From positions 896,531 to 960,530 of the forward strand of contig WFMF01000025.1 of NCBI GenBank assembly GCA_011033025.1: DNA of 64,000 nucleotides, read 5' to 3'. Under the pieces are notes generated by a model. It had not been told where the DNA came from. It saw only the letters and a program-made list of their open reading frames with translations, and did not search any database. Below are positions 38,311 to 49,462 of this stretch, piece by piece. Made by a program: the position numbers and the translations under genes. The DNA is from Beroe forskalii (Eukaryota > Ctenophora > Nuda > Beroida > Beroidae). The first letter of the stretch is position 1. The number at the start of each line of letters is the position of its first letter.

Positions 38311-39488
38311 TTTGTAATTTGGGTGCATAATTTGTTTACTGCAATTTCTTTTTTCAATTTTTTATTGACTTCAATAATAAAGAAAACATTCTAACTCACT
38401 ACATCTTGTATTATTCTAATTATTTCCCTTCATTAGAATATGTGGGTTTTGTGGAGACTGGAGTATCAAGTGGGCCCTGATTGAAAATTCCATGCCATGA
38501 AATACACAGTATGCTATGAACGCTTTCATTCTTCCCTTCCAAAACTTAAAAACAGAAAATATTATTAAACAATGTTCGATTGATAACTTCTGCAGACATT
38601 TTATGAAATTACAACTTTCAATCATATTCTATTCTATAATCATACAATCATGTTATCATCACTGCCTAGCCTGATTATACTTTATTTCTTTAGTTGATTA
38701 CTAACAACTATACTCAAGGGCTTTTATTAAGAGAAGACAGAAAGAATAACATGCGCACTCTCTCTCTCTCTCAATAATTAAGTAATTAGAAACGTTTCAT
38801 ATCATTGTAATTCATGAATAGTTCATACTCATCAGGATTTAGAATGGTATCATATTGTTGTAATTCGTGAATAGTTCATATGTAGATAAGGCAGACAAGA
38901 AATATACGTATGTATGTATGTACATCGTTCAATTCTTGGCATTCAGTTTTTCCAACAATTGCTCTTTTCAACTTTTGCTTTTGATTGTAACTCGTGTCCC
39001 TCCTACTACTTCCTCTGCCTCTGTCCTTGAGCCTCATTGAAGTTATCTCATAATTTGTATTCTATTATTCTGAGTGACACCTACTTCAATTTTTCATGAG
39101 GCTCACGAAAGCATAAATCAATATGGAAAAATGTTGCTGGTTTGTCGTAACCTGGTAAGCCACATTGCCACAAATAAAGTCTCCAGTAATCCGTTCTTTA
39201 TATTTTGCAATTTTCAATTCCTTATTTTGAGGTGTGGTTCTGAGTAACTCTCACAGTAACCTCGTCAAAATGTATCACACTGAATTCATACTGATTAATG
39301 ATGCTCAATCAGTCAGAGGTATATATTGTGACTGTGTGTATCATGCTCAGTACACTAAATGCACTTGCCACTTGCAAACATCAAAAGATCGAAAAAGTTG
39401 GAGAAAAGTCATACTTTGTTGTTCCTGAATTTTTGAATTCAAACATATCGCTTTAGGTACCTTATATGTCAGGAGCAGTTTGGTGGCA
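38311..39488. other. Intergenic region between ORC5 and the P450 gene
   Basis: Contains the ORC5 3' end, a short CT run (38,758-38,774), a GTAT microsatellite near 38,905-38,925 and two copies of TTGTAATTC(A/G)TGAATAGTTCATA (38,800-38,882). The P450 promoter should lie here; no TATA box was singled out. Confidence 0.4.
38376..38381 (+). terminator. Polyadenylation signal of ORC5 (AATAAA)
   Basis: Canonical AATAAA 66 bp after the ORC5 stop codon. Confidence 0.6.
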
Positions 39489-42400
39489 ATGCTGATATTC
39501 TGGCTCCTGATAAGCTGTGGCTTCCTCACACTCACTTATGCTCACGTTGTGACATTCATTGGGAGGAAGAAATTCAGGGAAATTCCCTATCACCCTGTAC
39601 CTCTCACATGGGAGTGGATCTTTGGGCATACCTTCCTTTTCAAGAATATGATGAAAGAAATTGGTTCTGATGGCTTCGACTATAATGCAATTTTTGAGAA
39701 AATGAGAAAATCACTGGAGGCAGACACCACTGTTTTTTTCTTCAATTTCAAGAATTTGATCTATTCTATTAGGGTGCCTTTTGTTGCAAACATTTACATG
39801 GATCACTCACTTTTCAAGAAACCCAGGCGTTTTGACTTAGAATATGTGAATGGAGTTAGAATTTTTGGAGACGAAAGTTTGCTTACTGATGTAGGGACAG
39901 AAATTTGGTATCGTAAGCGGAAGGAAATGGATCCTGCTTTCAAATCCCAATTCTTAAGGAATCTTATGGATGACATGGTTGTGAGTGCTAAGAAACTCTG
40001 CCAGCTACTTAACAATCAACACGAAGACAAGCCCATTGACATATATAATGCAATGATGAGAGTTGCATTGGAGATAGTATGTACTGGAGGCTTTGATTTC
40101 AGGGACCATGAATTTATCCTCAATGAGAATTCACCAATATTTGAAGCTTCATCACAATTGTTTTTTGGTCTTGAAACCGTCTCATCGAACAAGTTAGATT
40201 ATTGGATACCTTGGAAATACAGAGCAGAAAAGAGGGCATTGAAAGACTGCTGTCATATTCTACGGAATGCTATGAGGGAACATGTATGTAAAAGGCTGCA
40301 AGATCTTCAGAATCATACATACAATAATGACAAGGACAGGTCCACATCAATGCTGGATCATATTATTCGAGGTAATTATTCCATACAACAATGTTGTAAA
40401 AATGGGGGGGGGGGCCAACCCCCTCAATTTTGGTGGATATCAAAAAATCGCCAATAGGGGGTTTAATTTTGGGGGGTTTTGGGGGGTTTTAGGGGGCTTA
40501 ATTCTTAGTGAAAAAAGGGGAACTTTTTTCTCAAATGGTACCATTTTTGTTCCTGATTTTTTGCACCATTTCAAAATGGTACCATTTTTGGTCGTGATTT
40601 TTGGCGATTTTTAGAAATGGTACCATTTTTGTTTCCGGTTTTTGGTACCATTTTTGGGGGGGATGAAGCCCAAAAAAAACCAAGCCCCACCCTACTTTTC
40701 CGATTCTTGGGCTAGGTTTTTTTTGGTTTTTTTAGGTTTTTTTTGGTTTTTTTTGGGTTACATTTTAGTAAATTCTAGCACCTTTCCAGACGATTTTTAG
40801 GTTAAAATTCGATTGTTTTATGATGTCTACCATGTGACTGTAGATCCACAGGAGCTTGGTATGTAGCTTAAACGACCTACAGTTGTGTAATCTACTGAAT
40901 ATAATTGAATATTTTCACTCATCTAATCGTTCTAAAATTGGTCCAATTATTGAAAATTCACGTTCATGACTTTTGATAGTTTTCAAGAAGACATTTTATT
41001 ATTGTAAGGATGCTTAAATTCCTCTGTTATTAAGACACTTGCAGAGTTTTTTAACAAGTATATCTTATATATAATTTCGTAAGAGCACGTGAATTATGTT
41101 TGTCTGTGCGGGCGCACATTTTAAATTTTAGCTTGCCAAGAGAATATCAAGGAAAACGAATGCAAACGGAAGAAATGAGGTGCCGTTGCTATGGAGTTGG
41201 ATATTTGCGCACGTGCAACATAAAGTAGTTCGTAAAGTAGTGTTACTATTACGTTAGTGATTTAGGCTGTCGAGATGTTGTTTTTAAATGTTGATGTTTT
41301 TAATTTTTCAGTTCATGAGGCATGTAGAAATATTTTGTACGACAGTTATCGGAAGTTTAGAAAAGTAGGAAGTTATTACAAAAAAATATCTAAGCTGTAA
41401 AGTTCAACCGATGAAATAAATTCGCATCGAACGATGTTCGATCCTACGTCTCGGCGTGTTTCAAAATCAATGAGATGTTCACGAATTTCGATTCAGAACA
41501 CTTCACGTAAACGTAAGGGAAAACAAAATTATTGAACTAACAAAACACGACGCGCGCGCATTTTAATCTTGCGCGCAACGCAGAAACTCTGCACGCGTCG
41601 CAAAGTTATTTCAGATATAGTTACGAACTTACAAGACGAAATGCGCGGCGTAAAATTATTTTTGCGCTTAGTCTGAGCCGAGTGTGCAATGTAATCGCAG
41701 GCCCACCGGGCCTGCTAGTCTTATATATAAAGTAAATTCACACGTGAATAATGTTTGTCTGTGCGGGCGCACACCATTAAATTTGAGCTTGCCAAGTAAA
41801 TATCAAGAGAAACAAAGGCTAAGCCGGGCTAAGTCGCGCCGTTGCTATGGATACAAATATTCTGCACGTGCATATTATGATCAGTTTTATGAGAATGCTT
41901 TGGGTAACTCGGTAATCTGCCGATGCACACCAGGGGCACAACCTGGGCACACCTGGGGCACACCTGGGGCACATCTCGGGCACATTTCGGGCACACCTCG
42001 GGCACACCTCGGGCACAAGACACACCTGGGGCACATTTGAGCACAACCACCTGGGGCACACCTCGGGCACCCTGGGGCACACTTGGGGCACATCTCGGAC
42101 ACAATTAATGCACAAACCATATATGGGGCACAACCACCTGAGGTAATGAGGAACTCATGCGATTGTAACTTTTATACTCCAAGGGGTATGTTTCAAAGCT
42201 TGTTATTTGGTTACTGCCTCTATCATGGGACTCCATCGTGGTCCTCCTGTTCGATATAAATATATGAGCTAACGGCTCACTATCATCCAGGTGGTTGTGC
42301 CCCAGATATGGTTTGTGCATTAATTGTGTCCGAGATGTGCCTCAAGTGTGCCCCAGGGTGCCCGAGGTGTGCCCCAGGTGGTTGTGCTCAAATGTGCCCC

Positions 42401-45400
42401 AGGTGTGTCTTGTGCCCGAAGTGTGCCCGAGGTGTGCCCGAAATGTGCCCGAGATGTGCCCCAGGTGTGCCCAGGTTGTGCCCCTGGTGTGCATCGGCAG
42501 ATTACCGAGTTACCTGCTTTGTGATACGTTGTTGACTGCTGCGTTTTAGCGTTTAGAAGAACGACATGTTTACTGTTTTTTTTTGAAATTCAAGATCTAA
42601 AGATAGAAAGCGGGTATGTCTGGCATCGTGGAGGCTATTTCCGATGGCATCTCTTCATAAATCTGTGGCAGATGTCTTTCGATTTAAATCAATTCAGAGT
42701 TGATGGTAACGGAAAATGTGAATTTACAGCAATTTAAGATTGAACAAAATCAACATCAAATTCAATCGAATTTGGGCATCGCACATTGCGATTTTTGAAT
42801 ACTGCTCTTGGCGTAAATCAATGCTTCAATTCAACGTTCAGTATGAGTACGATACTCGGTTTTAATTTTCAGATTTAAATTCATCATACAAGATCAAATT
42901 ATAATGATCAAAACTTGCACGGTCCAACATTACTAAAAGTAACCAACGAATAATGGTAAATTCTGCTCCTTCATAAACTTTTTGAGAGCTTATTACTTAT
43001 TTGGTCCTGTATTATATAGCAGGCCCAACGGGCCTTTCTAGTAAGTATATAAGATGATTTCCAATAGGTACCTATACTTTTTCCTATAGGTTTTCAACTG
43101 CATTCTAAGGTATTCACGTCTTAGTGACTTCCAATAGTAATCAGTCAGGTAAAAGCATCCATTTATATATTAGAGCTGATCCTGGGGCCCTGAGTGAACC
43201 CCAAATGACTTATGACCTGTTGCAGGTCTCTCAGGTGTCTCCTCTTCTCCCTACTCTCCTACTGAACCCTAGTTGACTTCCTAGTGAACCTTTCAAGGCT
43301 GATTCCTCGGTCAGTGGTCACTGGTCACCCTCGACTGACCCACTATTTTAACACTATCTATGACTGTTTTTGAATAAGTTTTACAATTTGACAGTTTTTC
43401 ATTTTATTTCCTGGCCCTTAATTCTGAGCACTAGAGGTATTACCAGAACGTGCAGAGGTAACCCTGTATGGAGCCCTACGGTTTTCAGTTCCTTGTTTAA
43501 TGAGCCATGCAGCTAGGACATCACCGCATTGAGCAGGGCAAGACATGTAGGTTCTCCCCACTCCAGCATATAAGTTGTATATACCGCCAGCACACAGGAA
43601 ATATTTCTTTTTGCTTTGGAGGGTAGGTGAATCAAGGGTGAAACAGCACTCTGATACCTATTTGATATTTTACTGACTGCTAGCAAGAAGTTAAAAACCT
43701 GAGTGACCTTCTCGCCTCTTCTGATTGCAATAGTGGTCCCTTTATGACCATTGGCTGACTTCGTGCTGAACCTTGGCTGTCCCTTAATAACAACTGAATG
43801 AGTGATTATCTGGTGCCTTGATTGCCCTCACTCAACTTCTTCCCTCAAAAGCCTTTTGATCCCATAGTAGCATGGCGACCCATTGCTTAACCTTGTCTAA
43901 CTCCTGGCTCCTTCTGACCATTACCTGATATTGGACAATCATAAGTGACTGGTTCCCTGGCGACCCTTGGCTATCTTTTAACATGGTGACTTTTCCTGTG
44001 CAAAACACCTTGTTAATCTCAGATGACACTAGTCTGAACTTTATCAGCCATGAGCCAACCAGTGAGCCCTGAGAAACCCCCTGGTTCACTAGCACTTGGC
44101 TGTTTGCAGGGCCCCTATGTCCTTATTTCAGCACTGACTTGCCAGGTGATTCAAGTTTGACCCCTATTTACCCCCTGCTGATCAATGCTGACTGACCCTC
44201 GGCAACTCTTGAGCAGTGCATCGCTGATAGTTCACCAAAACAATGCCTTGACGTGCTGATTATGCCATATAAAACACCATGAATCACCCAAAAAATCGAT
44301 GAAAACTGACGAATATTGTTTGAAATTATATTGATATCAATAACAACACATTAATAGCATCAACAATCCATATTGGCATGAAAAAGTCAAAATTTTTGAA
44401 AAAACCTAACCCAAAAAAAACCAAAAAACCAAAAATACCAAAAAACAAAAAAACCAAAAAAACCAAAAAAAACCAAGGCCCACCCTACTTTTCCGATTCT
44501 TGGGCTAGGTTTTTTTTGGTTTTTTTTGGTTTTTTTTGGGCTTCATCCCCCCCCATTTTTGTTTATAATTTTGGAAATTTTATGAAATGGTACCATTTTT
44601 GTTTCTGATTTTCAGCATCTTTTTCAAATGGTACCATTTTGTTTCTGATTTTTTTCCACCCTTTCGAAATAGTACCATTTTTGTTCCTGATTTTTTGCAC
44701 CATTTCAATATGGTACCATTTTTGGTCGTGATTTTTTGCACCATTTCAAAATGGTACCATTTTTGGTCGTGATTTTTGGCGATTTTTAGAAATGGTACCG
44801 TTTTTGTTTCCGGTTTTTGGTACCATTTTTGTTTATAATTTTTGGAACTTTTATGTAATGGTACCATTTTCGTTTCTGATTTTCAGCGTCTTTTTCAAAT
44901 GGTACCATTTTGTTTCTGATTTTTTGCACCCTTTTGAAATGGTACCATTTTTGTTCCTGATTTTTTGCACCATTTCAAAATGGTACCATTTTTGGTCCTG
45001 ATTTTTGTCGATTTTAGAAATGGTACCATTTTTGTTTCCGGTTTTTGGAACCATTTTTGTTTATAATTTTTGGAACTTTTATGAAATGGTACCATTTTCG
45101 TTTCTGATTTTCAGCGTCTTTTTCAAATGGTACCATTTTGTTTCTGATTTTTTGCACCCTTTCGAAATGGTACCATTTTTGTTCCTGATTTTTTGCACCA
45201 TTTCAAAATGGTACCATTTTTGGTCATGATTTTTGGCGATTTTTGGAAATGGTACCATTTTTGTTTCCGGTTTTTGGTACCATTTTTGTTTATAATTTTT
45301 GGAACTTCTATGAAATGGTACCATTTTTGTTTCTGATTTTCAGCATCTTTTTCAAATGGTACCAAATTTGTGTCCGATTTTTTGCGCCTTTTCGAAATGG

Positions 45401-46879
45401 TACCTTTTTTATTCGTGATTTTTGGCAACTTTTTCAAATGGTACCATTTTGTTTGTTCATTTTGGTGCTTTTTGAATCATACCAGAATAATTTTTGCTGT
45501 CGATAGGGGGTTTAATTTTGGGGGGTTTAATTTTTGCTGTCGATAGGGGGTTTAATTTTGGGGGGTTTAATTTAACCCCCTGGTGGATATAACAAATTTC
45601 CAATAGGGGGCTTAATTTTGGGGGGTTTTGGGGGGTTGGCCCCCCCCCCCAAAATGCTGTAAACATGGGTATTGGGTTATGATTTGAAAATTACTTATTT
45701 GACGCTGCAGTACTAATAATCATAGCATCATATCATATCATGGCAATTGTCAGCGAAGACTGCGAACTTATAGAATACATTGTAATTTATGAAACACCAT
45801 TATTCCAGGGAATATTTTCTCCTTCAACATTTCCATTGAGGGTGTTTTGGACGATTTCTTCACTTTCATTATCGCTGGAATGGAAACCACTGCTATCACC
45901 ATGGCAACACTGATATGGTACCTCCTCAAAAATCCAGAAATCTTTCGGAAGGTTAAGTCAGAGGTGAGTTAAATGCCTTTCCAACGGGCTATTGTATTGG
46001 AGGATTTTTAGTGACATTTACTGTAATTTTTTATTCTGAAAATGGTTGTAGGGCCAAATGTGGGCTGTGGCCCTGCCATGCACCTCATGGTGATCCAACA
46101 TCAATAAAAAAAATTCTGAAAAATAATTTAAATATTCATTGATTACATCATAGGTTGTTAGATAATTTGAAGTTTTTAATGTAAATTGTACGTACTTACA
46201 TAACCGTTCAATTTACGAAGTCACGACATTCAACTTTCAGATTGCTGAGGTTTTCGGAGACAAGGATAATCTTGAATTTGAGGACTTGCCTAAGCTAATC
46301 TACCTGGAGCAGTGCATCAAGGAGACTCTACGACTACACCCACCCGCTCAGATGACGACGAGGGTGTGTCAGGAGCGTGATGTCACTGTCGATGAGACCC
46401 TCATTCCCAAAGGTTACATTCCACTTCAACAATTATTTTACAGTCTCGTGTAAATTTACGAGTGTTCGGGGCGAGTTAAAGTTAGAGCAATATAATAACA
46501 CTAAGCGTTATGTTTCCATAACCAATACATTATTTGTTGCAATCGTTGCATAATTTCCCCCATTACAGGAACTGTGGTTCTCGTGCCGATAGAAAGTATC
46601 CAGGTGTCAGACAAGTACTGGAAAGACCCACTCAAGTTTGAACCTGAAAGATTCGCACCATCTGTTAGGATCGAGCCTTTCACCTTCACTCCGTTTACTG
46701 CTGGACCAAGAATCTGCATCGGTAAAAAGTTCGCAATGATGGAAGCTAAAGTGGTCCTAGGGACGCTCTTCCACAACGTCGAGATTTATGATCCATTTCC
46801 TGAAGAGAAAACCCTGGAAAGGGTTGTGTCGCTTACAGCTAAACCGAAGAATGGCGTGCATATTGGTGTTCTCAATTAA
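39489..46879 (+). CDS. Cytochrome P450, CYP46-like, four exons
   Basis: A microsomal haem monooxygenase. Exons: 39489-40371, 45809-45963, 46241-46412 and 46569-46879. Phases agree (1, 0, 1) and give 506 aa, a normal P450 length. Residues 1-22 form the membrane anchor and a proline-containing hinge follows. The oxygen-binding I-helix motif AGMETT is at 317-322, the K-helix ETLR at 374-377, PERF at 429-432, and the haem loop FTAGPRICIG has its cysteine at 453. LEFEDLPKLIYLEQCIKETL and the haem region resemble vertebrate CYP46A1 (cholesterol 24-hydroxylase) most among families I know; sterol or fatty-acid hydroxylation is inference. The start is the ATG ahead of the hydrophobic anchor. Intron 1 is 5.4 kb and full of mobile DNA; the other introns are 277 and 156 bp. 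Confidence 0.92.
41063..41718 (+). mobile_element. Helitron-like non-autonomous element, copy 1
   Basis: Starts TCTTATATATAATTTCG and ends with an 8-bp hairpin (GCAGGCCC, loop ACC, GGGCCTGC) running into CTAG at 41715-41718. The host A lies just before and the next element begins just after. 5'-TC, a 3' hairpin and CTRR with A^T insertion are the Helitron signature. It is 656 bp with no Rep/helicase coding, so it was mobilised in trans. Confidence 0.75.
41719..43041 (+). mobile_element. Helitron-like non-autonomous element, copy 2, directly abutting copy 1
   Basis: Starts TCTTATATATAAAGTAAATT immediately after the CTAG of copy 1. Its first ~160 bp resemble copy 1 (GTTTGTCTGTGCGGGCGCAC shared). 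It ends AGGCCC-AAC-GGGCCT-TT-CTAG at 43038-43041, followed by host T. At 1,323 bp it is twice the length of copy 1 because of a large internal palindrome. No transposase is encoded. Confidence 0.75.
41903..42514. repeat. Large inverted repeat built from a 12-bp GGGCACACCT(C/G) minisatellite
   Basis: The left arm (about 41903-42142) and right arm (about 42287-42514) are near-exact complements; the left has one extra 12-bp unit. A spacer of about 145 bp separates them. Units are GGGCACACCTCG or GGGCACACCTGG. The arms open with GGTAACTCGGTAATCTGCCG. Proline/cysteine-rich frames across it only translate the repeat. Confidence 0.9.
43042..44377. other. P450 intron 1, degenerate CT-rich filler
   Basis: Loose recurrence of words such as TGACCCTTGGCTGACTT and CTGAACCTTGGCTG every 30-50 bp (43,180-44,240) suggests an old decayed tandem repeat. 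No gene. Confidence 0.35.
44585..45450 (+). repeat. Higher-order tandem array with AAATGGTACCATTT palindromes
   Basis: Subunits of about 40-50 bp each carry AAATGGTACCATTTTTG plus a variable linker (TTTCTGATTTTCAGC, CCTGATTTTTTGCACC, GTCGTGATTTTTGGCG, TTTCCGGTTTTTGG). Sets of five form a higher-order unit of about 215-235 bp, repeated about four times. A short related stretch lies at 40,536-40,660. Each GGTACC is a KpnI-type site. Confidence 0.85.
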
Positions 46880-47227
46880 CGTAACGAAACAATATCACAA
46901 TCAGATTGTTTCTGGAAACTTTTGTACCTATTGTATCTAAATAATCCGTAACGATAGATGAAGCCTATAATGAGTAAACATAAACTTTTTATTCAAGATT
47001 GATATTATAACCATTTAATAATCTGCATGTTCATTGTTTAATCACCCTGACCCCGATTAAACTTGGTGCAATGAGTATTGTCCGACAACATGACGTCATC
47101 AAGACATCACAACCTTTGACCTTACCTGAGGAAGTTTTGGAAGCACCAATAGGTGAGAATTTCAGTGTGCCATGGAGTGTGGAGGTAAAACTCAATGTAC
47201 AGAAAGTTTCAAGTCAACACTTTCGAT
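46880..47227. other. 3' flank of the P450 gene
   Basis: AT-rich; no clear AATAAA was found within the first 150 bp. Nothing else supported. Confidence 0.3.
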
Positions 47228-47860
47228 ACTGAGTCTGAGTGAGCCACAGTCTGAGTGAGCCACAGTCTGAGTGAGCCACAGTCTGAGTGAGCCACAGTCT
47301 GAGTGAGCCACAGTCTGAGTGAGCCATCAGCCACAGTCTGAGTGAGCCACAGTCTGGATGAGCCACAGTCTGAGTGAGCCACAGTCTGATTGAGTCACAG
47401 TCTGAGTGAGCCACAGTCTGATTGAGTCACAGTCTGAGTGAGCCACAGATTGAGTGAGCCACAGTCTGAGTGAGCCACAGTCTGAGTGAGCCACAATCTG
47501 AGTGAGCCACAGTCTGAGTGAGCCACTGGTCTGAGTGAGTCACAGTCTGAGTGAGCCACAGTCTGAGTGAGCCACAGTCTGAGTGAGCCACAGTCTGAGT
47601 GAGCCACAGTCTGAGTGAGCCACAGTCTGAGTGAGCCACAGTCTGAGTGAGCCACAATCTGAGTGAGCCACAGTCTGGGTGCGCCACAGTCTGAGTGAGC
47701 CCCAGTCTGAGTGAGCCACAGTCTGAGTGAGCCCCAGTCTGAGCAAGCAGCAGTCTGAGTTAGCCACAGTCTGAGTGAGCCACAGTCTGAGTGAGCCACA
47801 GTCTGAGTGAGCAGCAGTCTGAGTGAGCCACAGTCTGAGTGAGCCACAGTCTGAGTGAAA
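47228..47860 (+). repeat. 16-bp minisatellite (GAGCCACAGTCTGAGT)
   Basis: About 39 head-to-tail copies with scattered single-base variants. Because 16 is not a multiple of 3, three units make one 16-residue repeat in every frame. That creates long open frames on the minus strand which are not genes. Confidence 0.95.
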
Positions 47861-49462
47861 AAATTACTTCCGATACTGTCCCAGGCACGTTCCTGAAATT
47901 CAATTGTGTGAAGTTGTCAGTAAGTAAGTCAATGCTTATTGCGCCGAGTATAATAAGTTATTAATAATTAAATAAATAAACCTTCATAACCAAAGGACAT
48001 CTACCTCAGATATTTTCACGCATTTTTATGTTTTAGTGTTTTGTAAGTTTGTAGATGTATTCGTTGATAAATATTGAATAATTGAACTTAAATTTCATAT
48101 AAATTTCAGTTCCTACAGTAACCTTGATTGATAAGAGTTAAGATAATTGATATTAGCCAATTTTGAGGTAGGCGTGCAATAATAAGTATTGCATCTACAT
48201 TGGATATACACTAAGAGCATGTAAGTTTGTAGATGTATTCGTTGATAAATATTGATAATATCGTAAGCCGATAATTAATTTATACTTTCATTGAACTGTA
48301 CAATAATTTCATGTTTATCGTTTAAATTTCATATAGAATTTCAGTTCCTACAGTAACCTTGATTGATAAGAGTTAAGATAATTGATAATATACTAAATCT
48401 AAATGGTGATAATATTATTCGAAGATTTATCGAATCACAATATCAAAATTTTTGGAGGAAATCTATCTTCTTTTCAAATTTTTAATTCTCACTTTAATTA
48501 CGTAGAATTTATTTTCATCAATTAGTTTTTAATGAGCTTTGGACTTAGCTTTTTATTTTTCCCGATGATACGTTGATTACTGACCGAAAACCAAATTTGC
48601 CTTCAATCATCTCTTATACGAAATTCAATGTGTCAGTGGCACTGCTCACAATTAATTTTGATTTTGTCAAGAAGATTGGTCAAAAGGAGGCTTGGTTTTG
48701 CGTGTAATTCATTGAGTCATCTACTGTTCTGTAATTGTCCATTAAGTTCTCTTCAAGACAGATGATTTTCTTCACGATTGATTAATATGCAGCATAAATT
48801 TGCCACATTTCTGTATGGCGCATGGCTGTCTTGAATTTGTTCACCAATTTAGAAACATTTTAGACCTGCATTTTAGACCTGCATTGCGCCGTTCTTTCGT
48901 AACTATACTATACGTACTTATCAACCCTGATATTTTCGGCTGCTATGTTGCCTTGCGTTAGTGTCACAGTGTGTTGCAATTCACATTTTATGAAAGTGTG
49001 AATAACAGGCGTTTGCTAGTCAAAAATCATACTAAAGATGATTATTTTCATTCATAGACTTTTCAAAAAATATATCATACCGTAATTTGGATTCATAGAA
49101 TTTTTATTTTGAAAGTTTTACTTTTAACCTAGAGGCGAGTGATTCACTGCTTTCCACAACATCTAATATCAACTTTTTTGTTTTACTGTGTCACTTTAAA
49201 ACCGAGTGCAACTAACACTACCTACTATACTTTTCATTGCGAAAAAAACTGTTCATAACTTTTATAGTACTAAAAGGATGGATCAGGGAAAAGATAAGTA
49301 GCTTCAAGATGATTGATATGAACATCTATTCAAATTAAGCTTTAAATTGAAAATTAGATTTCTTTGAAAGCCAGAGAGGCGTTCTCATACACAGATACAC
49401 TTGACCTTAAATTTTGAATTCTATAATTTAGAAATTTAAGTTGACTGTACTTGATAGCGCTG
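47861..49462. other. Intergenic AT-rich DNA with a local duplication
   Basis: 48,043-48,153 is repeated directly at 48,220-48,388 (GTAAGTTTGTAGATGTATTC and TTCCTACAGTAACCTTGATT shared), the second copy with about 55 extra bases. No gene; the phosphatase promoter lies toward the right end. Confidence 0.6.

Larger units (their letters stand above)
40404..45650. mobile_element. G-run-ended foldback element in P450 intron 1, enclosing other insertions
   Basis: The left end reads a long G-run then CCAACCCCC (40404 on); the right end is the inverse, GGGGGTTGG then a C-run to 45650. AAAAT flanks both sides (40399-40403 and 45651-45655), a possible 5-bp target duplication. Both arms carry the same material in opposite order: TAGGGGG(T/C)TTAATTTTGG, then units with AAATGGTACCATTTTTG, then GATGAAGCCCAAAAAAAACC. 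A loop segment with CACCCTACTTTTCCGATTCT occurs at both inner edges (40,690 and 44,480) in the same orientation. The 3.7 kb between holds two Helitron-like elements. Confidence 0.6.

Noticed and set aside
41819-42549. Cys/Pro-rich frames (MCPRCAPGVPQ type) on both strands
   Set aside because: Translations of the inverted GGGCACACCT array in the Helitron-like element.
44580-45506. Overlapping frames reading NGTISK and WYHF repeats
   Set aside because: Products of the AAATGGTACCATTT array; both strands open because the unit is palindromic and lacks stops.
47214-47847. Long minus-strand frames rich in AHSDCGSLRLWLTQT
   Set aside because: They are the 16-bp minisatellite read three units at a time; open in several frames, no start context or domain.
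47228-47860. CRISPR-like array
   Set aside because: Units are contiguous with no unique spacers, and the DNA is animal with spliced genes; the same applies to the other arrays.
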